NCBI GenBank assembly: GCA_964023205.1
Contig: OZ026842.1
Span: forward strand, 12,068,716-12,132,715
Source: Lutraria lutraria
Taxonomy: Eukaryota > Mollusca > Bivalvia > Venerida > Mactridae
Length of the DNA stretch: 64,000 nt
Direction of reading: 5' to 3'
How positions within the stretch are numbered: the first letter of the stretch is position 1; every line of letters begins with the position of its first letter. Shown piece after piece: positions 13,601-28,600 of the stretch. Below the pieces are notes generated by a model. It saw only the letters and a list, made by a program, of their open reading frames with translations. It did not search any database and was not told the origin of the DNA. Position numbers and translations under genes: made by a program.

Positions 13601-16600
13601 TTAAATTGTTTGTTTGTTGTTTGTTTGTGTGTTTATTTAAAGTGTTTGTTTGTGTGTTTATTTAAATTATTTGTTTGTTTATCTATTTAAATTAGTTGTT
13701 TGTCCATTTTCAACAGTCAGAGTCATATGAGGTAGAAAGTTCATCTAACCATCTTTCTTGGGAAGAACCAGTACTTAGACTCCTATTCTCCGTAAGCAAC
13801 TGCCTACTTTTTCACATAAAGAGACATGGTTGGTATCGGGGCTTGGGCCCACGACCCTCTATCCGTGAGAGGTTACAGTGATTTAAAGTCTCTGTGTAGT
13901 TACGTTGTTGGGTGAACAATAACTCAATGCTGAGAACAGAACAGGACTTCATTTGTTGTATACAATGTACAGTGTCAATATTTATATGTACAACATATAC
14001 AAATATATAAAATTCATGTCGAGAAATGTGTCTAAATACCTCCATACAATATTCACCAATGGGAAGAACGTTGTATGACTGTTGTAAGGAGATGGCTGTT
14101 GTTGAGAGATTGAAAATAGGGTAACACGTTACTCTGGTTTGCTAGTAAAATGGCTGTAACAGGGGGTGGCTGTTGTTTGGAGGTGACCGTTCATTGAGGT
14201 TAAATTGGAAACTTTAATGAGTACTTATATTTACTGTTTAATTATAATAATATTATATCCCGAATCATATTCATGTAACGGCAAGTAAATAAGTTAGCAA
14301 AACATCAATTACAGAAACTAAAATAATCTTTTATGGTAAAAATGAAATTTGTGTTTGAAAAGTTTAGTTGAACAGATTAAACAAGTAAGTAAAGATGCAT
14401 ACATAGATGAGGCAACTTATAGAATATTGAACGAAAAAGAAGAGAAGAGAATAAAAATAAGTCTTTCTTTAAACATAAATGCCACGTGCATGTATTAATG
14501 TATTATTTAAATAACGCCAACGAAATGAAAAGTCACAGGTTTATTTAAGTTCATTCGCGTCAATTCATTTATGTCGACTTCTTAGTATGAACAAATTCAT
14601 ATCAAGTTCACAATTAGACGGTACCATAAGTTTCAAACTTACTTTTGATAATGAAAGTTTTTTTCAAGTGAACATAAACTGGTTCCCGTTCTATGTCGCA
14701 GTGAACCTAAGGTCTATGTACAGACAGACAAAGGAAACCAGCTCACGTTAGATATTTGAAAAATGCATCATTGGATAAGGGTCAGTTCACACATTTACAT
14801 ACTCTCGAAGGAGTACAAAATAAAAAAGTTTGCATATGAAGCATATAAACGTGTCCTTAACAAATTCAACACGAATTACAAAAAAGCGAAACTGTCTCTT
14901 GAGTTTTAGAGAATTCTTATCCTCATGAAATTCCGGTATTTTGGCTATTTCAGAATTGCAAGCGTTTTGCCTGTTTGTTTCTCATTCTCATTACATGCCA
15001 ACAAAAAAAAATCTGAAAGTTCATACCTCTTATTTCCGCCTTGTTATAAGACACAGAAATGCTGTATTGTCCCGCTACATTTGGCGTAAAACTAACAGAG
15101 TAAACTCCATCATCTGTCTTCTTAATATGACTTGCAAGACTCCGTCCATCTAAGTCAATATTCACATCTAGCTTTCCTACGCCAGCGTTAGTGCAATCAA
15201 CTGGAAAATTTGTGTATTTATTGGTAAACTGACGTAAATTATAAGCCAAGACGATTTAAATGGAAATTTATTTAATATGGACTATGTGAATTAGCCACTT
15301 CAATACAATTTGCAAATCTACTATAGGATATAAATATTGCGACCGAATGTGTTTATGTAATTGACGACGACGATCGTGAATAGGGTGGTCTACTTTCAAT
15401 TATATTCAATGGGGTCCTTTTTTTAAACATATCTATTGATGGGCAATGTTATTAACCGCACTTCATTGATTTCAATACATGATTGAAAGAATTTTAAGTG
15501 AATGACCTATAAATTGACGAATGATTTGGATATAACCTACATTCCCTTTATTAAGAATTTCAAAGAGTTATTTCAATTTTTTCCTTTTTATACACACGCA
15601 GTCATTTATTTGATAAAAATGCTAAACAAGCTGTCAATAAACTAAGCTGTCAATAAACTGTCATGTTTATTTGCGCTAATTTATAAGTGGCATATAGTTA
15701 TACCCATCCAATTAGCAAAAAAGTACTGTCAAGGGAGATAATCGCCACGATGAGTATCATTAAACTGGTTCCCCTTGACATGTGTGTGCAAAGCCTATGG
15801 TGTACTGCAAAATGAATCGGGAACCAGAGTATTGTGGCTTGTACCCCTCTCCCAAACCTATCTTTAGTGTTAATTATACATTTCTGTGTTATGATTATTT
15901 TACTTAAGAGAAAGGGCAACAACTCATGTTTGTCATATGAACAAGATTGAACACAAAGTTATTACCCATTAATACATTCTTATCCTTTAATTACAAATGT
16001 AAAACTTAAACATCATTACTCAAGACTGTAAATACATTCAGACAGCCAACAGTTCAAGTTGAAATCTAAATATTATTCTCAAAATATTGTTAAATTTTTT
16101 CAGTTTACAAAATAAAGTATTTATAATATCATTGTAGTTTTATCCTAATCAATTTAGAAATATTCAAAGTCTGTATGTAATAAGAATTGAGCTTTGAGTT
16201 CATACTAAAGTTTAATCATTTCGGACCCCTTACCCGTAAATTTATGGACATTTCCGGCCATTCCAGGTTTAAGACCGACGATCTTTACTTGTGATGGATC
16301 ACACACGTCTACATTACAACTGTCAATTAGCTCATTGTTCACATGTAACTTAACACACCAGGTTCCTGAAATAAAAACTTACCAATTAAATGCGTGTCGT
16401 CACTTAAGAGTTACTAGAAAAAGGATCTATATGACAAGTATGAAAAGTGTAGATAGGTCCTTTTAATTATAAGTTTACGATTTATTGATTGCAGGCATAC
16501 AGGACGAGATCTACAGGGAATAATATATCGATAAAGATGACATTTATATTCATCTTATACAATTATAAGTTATCCATTATGTATATATTTTGTATCAACG

Positions 16601-19600
16601 GATTAAACGCCGCCTTTCAAGAATGTTTCACTTATATACGGCAACCAATTCAACTAAAAAGTTTCCTGGACTGCATTCTAACTTACTAAGTATTGAATTA
16701 TCCTTTTATAAAGAACCGGCAACTTCTCTACATATGGATACAAAAGGATATTTCTGTTGATTTTCAATAGAATGATACTAGTATGACCTGTCGCACCCAT
16801 GATCACTACTGGACCATGATATGCATTAGTACCATCATCTATATTAAACTCTTCGTGTTTAACCTGATGTTATATCTTCATCTATAGCTATGTTTACTAG
16901 CATTTACTGTGGTGAACCAATGAGATGGTAACTGTCAGTTGGTCTCGTCTTTTAACTAGTACAAACTTTAAAAAAATGTATATTAAAGTCAAAGTCTTCT
17001 TCTAACAATGTCGCTCGCATTGATTAATTTGTCATATATTCGAACTCCCAATAACTCTTCTATTATGAATATATGAAGAAAATTGGGTTCATGCACCAGT
17101 CCTATTACGTGGAACTAGTGCCGGGTTCTAAACATTGTTATCTACATGATTGATAAATACAACAAACCAATTTCATCTTTGTCAAACTTGGCATGATACA
17201 TTCCGTCGCCGTTCATTTTTATAAGACGACCTTTTGGTGATTCTGCTTCCAGTCTGATATCATCAGGTGTGACTGTAGTATGTGACTGAAAACACAAACT
17301 GACTTATAAAATAAAGTACTGACATTTTTTTACCTTTTTTACACTTTTCTTGTAAATAGTTTTGGATTCTATAGGTAATGTCCGTGTGTAAATCATACAT
17401 AAATAGGGTTATTTTCATTTAATTCTTACGTATGAATACCACTGATATCAAAATGTATTCTAGAAATGAATTAAAAATCGTTTATTTGTTAAGCTGCTAT
17501 TTTGAATGGTTTTGGGTCCCTACCTAAAATATGACTATGAAAATTAAAAACAGTTTCTGACCAGCTAGCATATGTGTGGTCAGATGTGTGTCTCTCTTAA
17601 TCGCTAAAGCTTGGAAAGTCACCAAAAAACAATGGAACTATTAAAAACAACAATTACCGTTGCATAAATGATAACTCCTTCGGAATATGTATCTTTCTTC
17701 ACTTCGGATATAGCTGCAGGTTTTCGTTGTTTACGACGTAATGAGGGAGTTCTCACAAGTGTATATTCCAGCTGATTCGTGACTCCGCTGAAAAGATAAT
17801 TCCCGTTACTGTATTGATCTGACAAGGATTTTACCCAGAGAGTAACTGTGACCTACTGATCTCAAAATCAGTAGGGGTCATCTACATGTGATGACCAACC
17901 TCCCAACTAAGCATAGGGACCATAATCCTGAAGGACACAGTGACCTTTAATTTTTTACTTTCTGTCCTCAAAATCAATAGGGGTCGTCTATACATGTTGT
18001 GACCAATCTCCAAATCGTTTTCTAGTTATTGGTCGGACAAGGCTTTTTTGTGTTGAAGGTCAATGTGACTGTGATATTGACATTTGACGTACTGTCCTAA
18101 AAAGCAATAAGGGTTATCTCTCCCAACCAAGTCAACCAAGAGTACCTTAGGCCAAATCGTTATCTAGCTATTGGTCGGACAAGGATTGACCAACATATGG
18201 CATGGCAATATACCTCCATTTCTTGGAAGGGGGGAGCAAATATATTATTAGTTTGATCTTAAAGGTAGAATTAACTTTTATAACAATGTTTCACTGTGAA
18301 AACATTGAATATAGGGGTGTGATGTTTTGAGTTTTCATAATGTTATGATTAGAAATACATGTACTACAATTTTACAGTGCAACATAAGAATGGGTCGCAA
18401 AAATACCAATCGACCTTTTTCATTGAATAGAAGGATTCTGGAAGCTGCTATATGGAATCGTGCAATTATTAATTCAAACACATTACTAATGCTGGTCATC
18501 TTTATTTCATTGCCCTTGTTAAATATGCTTATATATTCGATGTAGATATAGAGTCAAACCTGTGAATAAAGGCCATCAATGGGGAATTCAAAATGGGACC
18601 TTTATTGACAGTTGGTCTTTATTCAGAGATCATTTTGTTCTAAGTAACCAGTGAAAGAATGGTTTTATTCACACGGTGGCCTTTATTTGGAGGTGATTTC
18701 CAAAACAGGTTTGACTGTACAGTACAACCTCTCCAGAGCGGCCCTCTGAAGAGCCACCTCTCTATAACAATACCTTCAAATTTTCCCTAAGTTGATATTT
18801 ACTATAAATTTAACCTCTGTAGAGAAACAGCCTTTAAACAACGGCCAATATTTGCAGATCCCACATGGTGTTGATCTACAGAGGTTGTATTGTAGTTATT
18901 TTTTGTATCCTGTTACTAACTGAGATATGTTTTTCATTTAAAGTGGACAGTATGATTCATACCTGATTGATGTTGATGATCCTGATGAAGGCGAGGTTTC
19001 TCTACTTCTATGGCCATTTGTTATTGTAACAGAACGATTTAATGTGCTGTCAATATCATCATCTACGGTGATAATCTATAAGGTAGAACATAGATTTTAT
19101 AATTTGATTCATAAAACAAAAATGCAAAACGTGACATACTAGACAAAATGCATAAACGTGACATAGTAGAGAAATGCATAGTCGTGACATACTAGACAAA
19201 AAATCATAACGTAACTTCCGCAATACTTATGTAACAGGTGACGTAACATGATGATACTAATGCTTAACGTCATGTGCATTTTTGGTACACGTTACGTTAT
19301 CAATTGGCTATGGTTGTTCACGATTGATGCATTACCTTAACATAGCAAACATATCTGAATATTGATAGATATTAACCACACATGAACAGAAAAGATGACA
19401 GTGACAAGGCGTCATCACAGGTTGAGATGTTTGATATTTGAACTACTCTTGCTTGTCGAAAAATCAGTATTTTGGTTGAAACTTGGTTGATAAGAGAAGA
19501 TGCATCTCTAGTCCTTTGGGTATACATTAGTACTTTAAGGATAGGTGGGTACATAATCTCAGTACCATTGTGGGATACATGTCAATAAATTAGTTAAAAT

Positions 19601-22600
19601 TAGCAATGTACAACAATACACACAATTATTTGATTGAAATAACAATTGTTAGATATATGATTACAATGATGCCTCTAAGGCATATGAAGTGAGGCAATTA
19701 TACCATCATGATGTGAATACACATCCCACGTATCAACTTTGTATAATACGTGTCGATGATGGAAATGATTCAAAATAAAGCATAAATGAATTTAAAACAT
19801 ACAAAAAACATCATCTTCGACAGTATTAGCTGACGCAAGAGACTCGGTTAAGCATGATTGCTCCATTGACTTTACTTAATTAAGATAAGTGTTAGTGTAT
19901 TTGTAAGCATCAAAAATGATATAGACCGGATAAGATGTACACTGCAGGCATGAACAATAGAGATATCTTACGAGTACGTGGGTATTTCAGTAAACAAGAG
20001 GGCCACATTGGCCCTTTATCGCTCACCTGAGAACAAAGGCCAATACTTAATGACCAGGTAATATAGTTTCCATCTCGTAAAACTCATTTTTACGTAGATT
20101 TTGAGATCAAAACCAACAATGAAGGTATGATACTGTTAAACTTGTAAGTTAAAACGTAGCAAATTTTCTAATCCAAGGGCCCATAACTCTTGAAGTTGTG
20201 GTCTGATTCCACCCATAACTTAACCTGTCCAAAACCATCAGGTCATACACATTCATTGCAAATATGATTAGGATCGGTGAATAAATGAAGGCGCTAGAGT
20301 GTAAACAAGCTAAAATATAGCAAATTTTTTAAGTCAAGGGCCCATAACTCTTGACGTTCTGGTCCGATTCCGCCAATAATCAAACTTCTCCTAGATCTTT
20401 TTGTTATACTCATTTACTGAAAATATGATTAGGATCGGTGAATAAATGAAGGTGCTAGAGTGTAAACAAGCTAAAATATAGCAAATTTTCTAAGTCAAGG
20501 GCCCATAACTCTTGACGTTCTGGTCCGATTCCGCCAATAATCGAACTTCTCCTAGATCTTTTGGTTATACTCATTTACTGAAAATATGATTAGGATTGGT
20601 GAATAAATGAAGGCGCTAGAGTGTAAACAAACTCAAATATAGCAAATTTTCTAATCCAATGGCCCATAACTCTTGAAGTTGTGGTCCGATTCCACCCATA
20701 ACTTAACTTGTCCAAAACCATCAGGTCATACACATTCATTGTAAATATGATTAGGATCGGTGAATAAATGAAGGCGCTAGAGTGTAAACAAGCTAAATGT
20801 AGCAAATTTTGTAATTCAAGGGCCCATAACTCTTGACGTTCTGGTCCGATTCCGCCAATAATCGAACTTCTCCTAGATCTTTTGGTTATACTCATTTACT
20901 GAAAATATGATTAGGATTGGTGAATAAATGAAGGCGCTAGAGTGTAAACAAACTCAAATATAGCAAATTTTCTAATCCAAGGGCCCATAACTCTTGAAGT
21001 TGTGGTCCGATTCCACCCATAACTTAACTTGTCCAAAACCATCAGGTCATACACATTCATTGTAAATATGATTAGGATCGGTAAATAAATGAAGGCGCTA
21101 GAGTGTAAACAAGCTAAATGTAGCAAATTTTGTAATTCAAGGGCCCATAACTCTAGAAGTTATTTTCCGATTTTGCCCATAATCGAACTTAGCCGAGATA
21201 TTGTGGCCATATACATTGTGAGCAAGTTTAATCAAGATTCGTTAAGAGCTGCGGTTGCTAGAGTGTAAACAGACTAATTGTGGACGGACGACGGACGCCG
21301 GACATTCAACGATCCTAAAAGCTCACCTGATGAATCAGGTGAGCTAAAAAACATCACCAATTTAGAAAAACAAAGTCATTTAGGTGATGTATGTTGAAAT
21401 TTTCAAAGACTGTGTCCTATAAATGAGGGACCCAATCGGTAAGCGACTGCCTACTTTCTCACATAAAGAGACATGGTTTGAAGTCAGCGACCTTTACCAC
21501 TCGACCATGGGGCGGGTCCTATTTGGTGTATTGAACTCTACTGAGTTTAGATGTGCCTACAGTTCATGCCTATGTCATGTTTCATAACTGTTAGCTAATG
21601 TTTCATCTGTCGCTATGCTTTAACGAGTTTAATGGCTTGTAAAATGAACATACTGATTGACATACACAATGTTTCGCTACACTAACTCGTGGTGTAATTT
21701 GTGGTCTTTGGTTAACTAATATATGAAGTGAACATTTATTGTCACTGAATGCGCAAGGTTACAGAATGTCGTAAACTTAAAAATGTTCTGCACCCGAGCG
21801 CACACAATAAATCTTTAAAATAGTGTTTTATAGACCAAAAACGTTAATTAATGTAGGGTCGAGCTTGAAACGAAACCCTGTTTTGATACTACAGTCACTG
21901 TGCCCTATTGTTTGACAGTAATAATTGTTTAAAAGTGAAATGAGAAATGAATGGAATTTCACATGCACACAAACATTGCAAGCTTCCCACCAGACATGTG
22001 AAAAAAACCTTGAGTATGTTCATCCCGAGGGCAGAACAGAAATTAAAAAATAAACGTCACTATGTTGCCATGACAACTAACAAAAAAGTAGTCCTGATAA
22101 CCTACGAGCAGAAACAGTAAATACACGACATTACACTACGGAAGCGTCAAGGGACATTAAAGGGGGTCTGTTGCTTTCCTTTCTCAAATTATGCATGTGA
22201 AGAAAAGGACTGTGGGAAAAGTTGATTTGGACAATATCTAGCACATGCTGAAGTATTTCGGCAAAGATTGCTATTAATTATGGAAGGAAACATTTATTAC
22301 TCGTTGTTGTATTGAAACCGAAAGGGTATCCTCGGTCTATTTTTAGAAATGTGTACGGCCAACTACAATATCTGATATGCCTATGAAGCTGTGATATTCA
22401 GCTTTAATTCGATACCAATTTTGTCTTATTCTGTCTAATAATAAAGAAGTTATGTATGGATCCGTAACACTCCATATTTCCATCTTGCAGATCTGGATCC
22501 GGGACAAAACACTCAGTTTTTATCTTTAATTACACGTTTGTTTTTCCCTTAAAACTACAATATCTGATATGCCTATGAAGCTGTGATATTCAGCTTTAAT

Positions 22601-25600
22601 TCGATACCAATTTTGTCTTATTCTGTCAAATAATAAAGAAGTTATGTATGGATCCGTAACACGTAATATGTTCTATATTGGATCCGGATCCGCGGGATCC
22701 GCGTTTTACACCTCGCCAATGTGTCTGTCCTATTTCGACTTGTATTTCTAATTATGTAAACAACGAAACATGTCAGACAGGCCGTGCACAGTAAGAAAAA
22801 CGTGTTTTAATTAATCTTCTATATCAATACGAGGTTTTAGTTAAGGTGGGTCACGGGTTTCCTCCTGAGAAATTGCCGTCACTACAGAGTTCGATCAAAA
22901 CCTTTTAAGATTTAATGACGGCAAAATGAAGCTATATTAACTTTTTCAGATTTGTAAATGATTCAGCATTGTGCACAGTAAATTTCATAGCTTAATATGC
23001 AAAATTATCGGAGCATTACAAGAAATAACGCGAACAAAACATATACAACATATCGCTCCACTAGGCGGCCGTTTTTTGAGCGGTTTCAAAGGAAATATCA
23101 TTTGAATACACCATTTTTGCTTCAGCCAATACTTTGAAGGATGTTCCATTCAACACCACCATAACATGTAGTTTTCGTGCATTTACCTCGTTTTGAAAGC
23201 GAGGTTTAATGTTTGGCAGGGGTCTTAAAATAGTTCTAACTAGGGTGCGCACCCTAGTTAGGAAATACCTATTCAATAATGAAAAAAGTGTTTTAAAATG
23301 GGTATTTTTCGGTTCTCCAAGTGAAATCCATATACACAAAAAATGTACTTCGAATTCAAAATAACGTAAACAAACACTTTTTAAAAAGTTCTTTCTACTC
23401 AAATAGTCCAACGTAAAACCTTTAAGACTTAACATATATAGTAAGTTAGTAACTGAATCGATACAATTGATAGATTGGTGACTTCTTTGTCTGTTTCACT
23501 GTCAACTATTGAAAATTAAGGAGCTTAATGTATGTTTGATATTGTCCTACCTCCTAAGAAAAAGAGGTTGATCTTGGATTGAAAAGGATGCACGTTTCTT
23601 TTTGTACTGAGTATATTTGCCTATGAACTTATAAAAGGCTATACATGTTTGTACATGTATATTGTATACATCCATCACACATATTGTAAGTAAAGACATA
23701 AACATATCATTATTTGCTAAAAAATTACCATGAAATAGGAAACTTGAACAAACGATATATTATACTTCGTCTGCCTTTTTTTCAAACGATTTATCGCTTG
23801 ACAAAGTGAAAACTATAATAAAAATAGTGTATGCGTATAGCCTCGTATAAAACTATTCATAGTGTCTTGATTTATTTCACCTTTATTAAGTAACATGTAC
23901 CACCAACATGAAGTTACGATAAACTAGGAATCAGAGGCCGTAACTTCTATCCTTTTAATGTTATTTAAGATATGAATGGAAGATTAGACAAACAATGAAG
24001 CATTCAATTAAGTACGCCGGAGGGCTGTGATTGTTTCTTTTCTCGGTACTGATTTAACAGGCCCATAGGAAACTAGTTCAGATTTGGGGTAGGGCTATTG
24101 TTTGCTCTAATGGGGTGTGATATAGCTTCTTATTAGTACAATTTGTGGGACAATGTCTACTCTATTCCCCCGGTTCCTATTGCCGTGTTTGAACTTGATT
24201 ATTTATACTGTTTGAAGCAGGTACGATAAAACATGAAAAACCATTCTATAATTTATTTGTAAATGACACAAAGTAGAAAGTAGACATCTTGCAGTTCTAT
24301 GCTACGTACAGCAAGTATGATTTTTTTTCTCATATTACTACGTTAGATGATAAAATATACGACACTCAGACACTACCTCAATATTATGATACCTTAACTA
24401 TAAGGGTCACCTTCATTACGGACTGGTTCCAGTACTTCATCTACATTTCAGTTTGATAATGGTCTGTTTGTTTGGGTTTTACGCCGCTTTCCAACATTAA
24501 GAGTCATATGACGTGGACAGTTCATCTAATAATCGTTCCTGGGAAGAACCAGTACTAGACTCCCATCCTCCGTAAGCAACTGCCTACTTTCTCATATAAA
24601 GAGACATGGTCGGTAGCCGGGCTCGAACCCATTCAGTGAGAGGTTACAGTGACCTTAACCACTCGACTACGGGAGGCGGATCAATTTGATAGTGATGTAA
24701 GATGTATCAGTCATATAATAATCTGCGCTTCAACTTAAGATGTTTGACTTGTCTGGTTGTGGTGCAATCATGTTGTTAATAGGGACACCAGTGACGGCTT
24801 TTGTATAAGTATTACCTTAGTTTCCTTGTAAGAATGCTCATATGTAATTACACCGCTTGTAAGGCGCAGGAATCTAGCAGCGTACGCCATTATACCGAGG
24901 TGTTCCGAATTATCCGCTGCTATGGCTTCCGGTGTGAGGAGCTGCTCAACACCAATCCTAGAAGCACCATTTACTCCTAAAACGTGCAGTGTGTGTAAAA
25001 ATCAACAACATCGAGGAGGAATACAAATTCCCTAAATTTTGATGCATCGTGAAAAGTTAGTAAACCCAGACAATATACTTATTTTGAAAATGTCTGAATC
25101 AGCAATTTATCAAAAATTCATCTTTTTTCATGTATGTATAAATTTGTTGAATAATTATGCGCGGTACGCACTGCTGCTTGTTATGATTGGTGGCGATAAA
25201 AATGGTATTGTCAAGTCGAATATAAATTAGAATTGCTAATGTTCGTACTGTAGATAATAATTTAAAATGCAAAAATAAAAGCATTCAGAAACATTATCAT
25301 CAGATATTGTGTTATACTAATAAGTATATGAATTTTGTCATTTTTTGTCATTTTTACTTTTTAAAATTTGCATAAATTAGCAAAATAATGATGTCTGATT
25401 GTTCAAACTTAGAATAAGGAATGTTGGTATGTTGACAATATATAATGTCCGTCGTTTTTTGCAATGTGTTTTATGTTTTTCGAAATTTGTTTTCGCCTGC
25501 TATGTCTGAGTATACAACTTTTAACGATGCATCAAAAACAACAAACACTTTATACAAACATATTTTCATAACAAATTACCTTAAACAGAGTTGTTCGTTT

Positions 25601-28600
25601 ATTTAAAGTGTTATCCAAATTACTATTTACTTCGTATACATCCCTCATTTCCGGATACATCGGCTGCACGCTTTTCACGTGTTTCACGTGGTGCTGATTA
25701 GTTTCAGCAGAAAGCACGTGCAAATCACGCGGAAATGGTGTTGCTGTTGTTGTTGATGATGATGATGTTGTTTTAGAAGTTTGAATCTCTTCATGGCTTG
25801 ATTCAAACATGTAAGTGGTCAATTCACTTTGTACATAAGAATTATAATCCATTTCTTGTCTCTCCGTTAACGCCATATTTTCCGTGTAAGTATATTATAC
25901 TAATTAACAATATATCACAATTAGATGTAAATCACCAGTTTTTAAAGCAATTTGGAAATTTTGTTATCCGGCGATTAAAACAATTTATCATTAAAAAGTG
26001 TTAACGTCATTCATTCACTAAAATAAACACTGGCTAAGTTTCAAACACCATATGTTAAAGGTTTTCAAGATCTAACACAAAAAAAACATACGAGAGTCCA
26101 AATTATTTGTTTCAACGAAAAGAACATCCTTTAAGTTTCAAATACCGTTTACTTATATAGCTCCAATACCTTTCATTTGCTGTGAACTAGTATTTAAGTA
26201 ATTCATGAAAAACGAGCCCGCACAGGCACGATAAACACAGAGTTTTGTAGCGAAATTTGAGAATTTAAATGGTGTTTAATTTAAAGCAAGTGTAAAAACT
26301 TCCTTAAGTTCAGCCTTTCGCCTGTTCGCGCACAAGTCCACTTTTGTATCAAATTAAATCCATAATATTTGCACCCAATTAATCCATACTTTCAGACTCC
26401 GAAACGTTTTCGAAATGACGCACCGCTTGTAACACGAGTAACAACAATGCGTTGATATTTAGCAATCAAGGCGATCTAACATAATGAAGTTAGGTTTTTA
26501 CTTTTACATAAACGCCTCTAGACAATGGGTAACAGAAAATGTCGATGATAAAAAGCTATTACGACTGTACGATTGATGAGTTGAAATTACTTTACGGTTG
26601 AATAATACGATATCATACGAATGTAACTTTTTAAATATCGGCATTTGTATTGTTATCTTTTTTACAGCTCATTAGCTGAGGTTACGTCACTTATTGTTGA
26701 CCTGGGTTAGATTTGAAAAAAAATATAGACCCACGCCGTAAAAGAATATATGACCGCCGAATATATAAAAAGTATTTATAAGCAGTAGGATAGAGACATC
26801 GTAAAAAACAATAGCTTGCGTGTGCGCCACCCGAAACTGGTAACAGTCGGCAGGTAGACATTTTTCTTGTTAACATTACAAGTGTGTGCTTATACCAGGT
26901 AGTTGTATAACAACTACCTGGCTTATACAGACAACGAAAAACTTGAATAAAATGAACGAACAAAAATGGACAAAATCGCTAAAACGGATTTTGCGGTCGG
27001 TGCCTTTTTATGAGTCGAGTGTTTAACTACCATCACTTTTTTTCAAGGAATGCCTTATATACAAATTTGACTGGCCGGAGACTGAGTTGCTTGTATAAAG
27101 CTATGTTTGTTTTTGAAAATTTATATGCATCCCGTGAAAACTATTTCTAAAACCCGTACGTACAGTCGGCGACAATTTCATCATTCATATGAACATTATT
27201 CATGTCAAGTTTATGATTAAATTCATACATAGTGCTGCATTTTATTTAAGATATACTATTAACTGAAGCTGATAAATGCTCCCATGAAAGTGTTGCTCAA
27301 TTAGGCTTTTTTTCTCGGATAAAAATTGTTAATCGATTCCTGTTGTAAATAATGTTTCTCATACAAGGTCTTATAAATCGCAATAATTATTTTTTGGTGA
27401 GGGGGGTCCATTTTGATATGTAATAAATGCGTTAAACCATACTAATTTGGGAATTTAAATGACAACAGACATTGTACATTCTTATATATCTGTATTATGT
27501 AAAACTCAAATAAAACTGAATTGAACTGAATCGATATACAGGTCTACAAAATTGACACACGTGACATGACCTTAACAAGCGTCCTAATAACTCAGAATTA
27601 ATTCTTGTACTAGATAATGAACTCACCTTCTTTTAATCTTTGTAGATTCGAACCTGTCAATTCTGGCCATGAAGGTACGTACCCACCAAATACATGTACC
27701 AGCTCACATAACACCCGACCATCCTTCCAATCAGTCTGTGAAAGACGTCAAAACGTTTAACGCTACTTGGTATGTATCATAAACTAAACAAATCTTCCAA
27801 CGTATTTCTACATTTCTTTATATCTTTTCAATTATCTTTTAGTTCAAATAAAACTTTCATAAAATGTTACACAGCAACCAATCTTTTCAAAACAGTGTGT
27901 ATTGACGAGATATGTCACATAATTCTGCGGCTAATCGCCAATAAGCTGTAAAACGCCTGAGTGCGTGCACGATTTAAACGTGCAAAATATGTAAATTAAA
28001 ATCATAATAATCTCATATTATCACTTTAGAAATTTATTTTGAGACCACTAGGTCGTAATTAAGTCTTAAATCAGCTTGGAAAATCGCGCACATGCGATTG
28101 GTCTACTCCAGGCTGGAGCAACGCAACTTGCAGTAGCACATTTGTGCTCTAAACTGTAATGTTACTATTGTACGTAATTTATGGAGAAATGGCCGCTTGT
28201 TGGTAAGTAAACGAGTAAACATATTAAAGCACACATGTTTTCTACCCAAAAAAATATTTTTTTCTTTTTGTGGGAGGCGGGTGTGAACAACAAATCGTAA
28301 TTAAACAAATATTTTCATTGTGTTTACCATTAACCGTTGTCGTTTAGCAATATGTTTCGACACTCATTACTGATTTTTATTTCTTATATTTCAGGAAAAG
28401 TCGCAGATCTGCCAAGAAGAAGCCTTGAACGAGTAGCATCAAGAGCCAAAGATGATGCTACGCGTTTACAACATATTCATATTCGGACCAGGCAGGCCAC
28501 CACTGTAGCTGTTGTTACTATTGGTACCCATCGCCGCCTATCAACGCACACACTCTGGGAACTTGGAATTCTTTGCCACAGGCCTTACGTCGTACCCTAT

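Larger units (their letters stand above)
19076..24815. other. Filamin intron before exon 7
   Basis: Holds the pearl-like element, SINE copies at 21432 and 24466, and the 110-bp duplication at 22.4-22.7 kb. A 124-codon open frame at 23061-23435 (minus) has no recognisable family and no splice support. Confidence 0.6.

Noticed and set aside
23061..23435. 124-codon open frame on the minus strand
   Set aside because: No recognisable family and no splice or repeat support; likely chance in AT-rich intron DNA.
24600..24678. tRNA-Ser-like gene
   Set aside because: Box A and box B are present, but the sequence is the head of a dispersed SINE with body and tail and does not form a clean tRNA.
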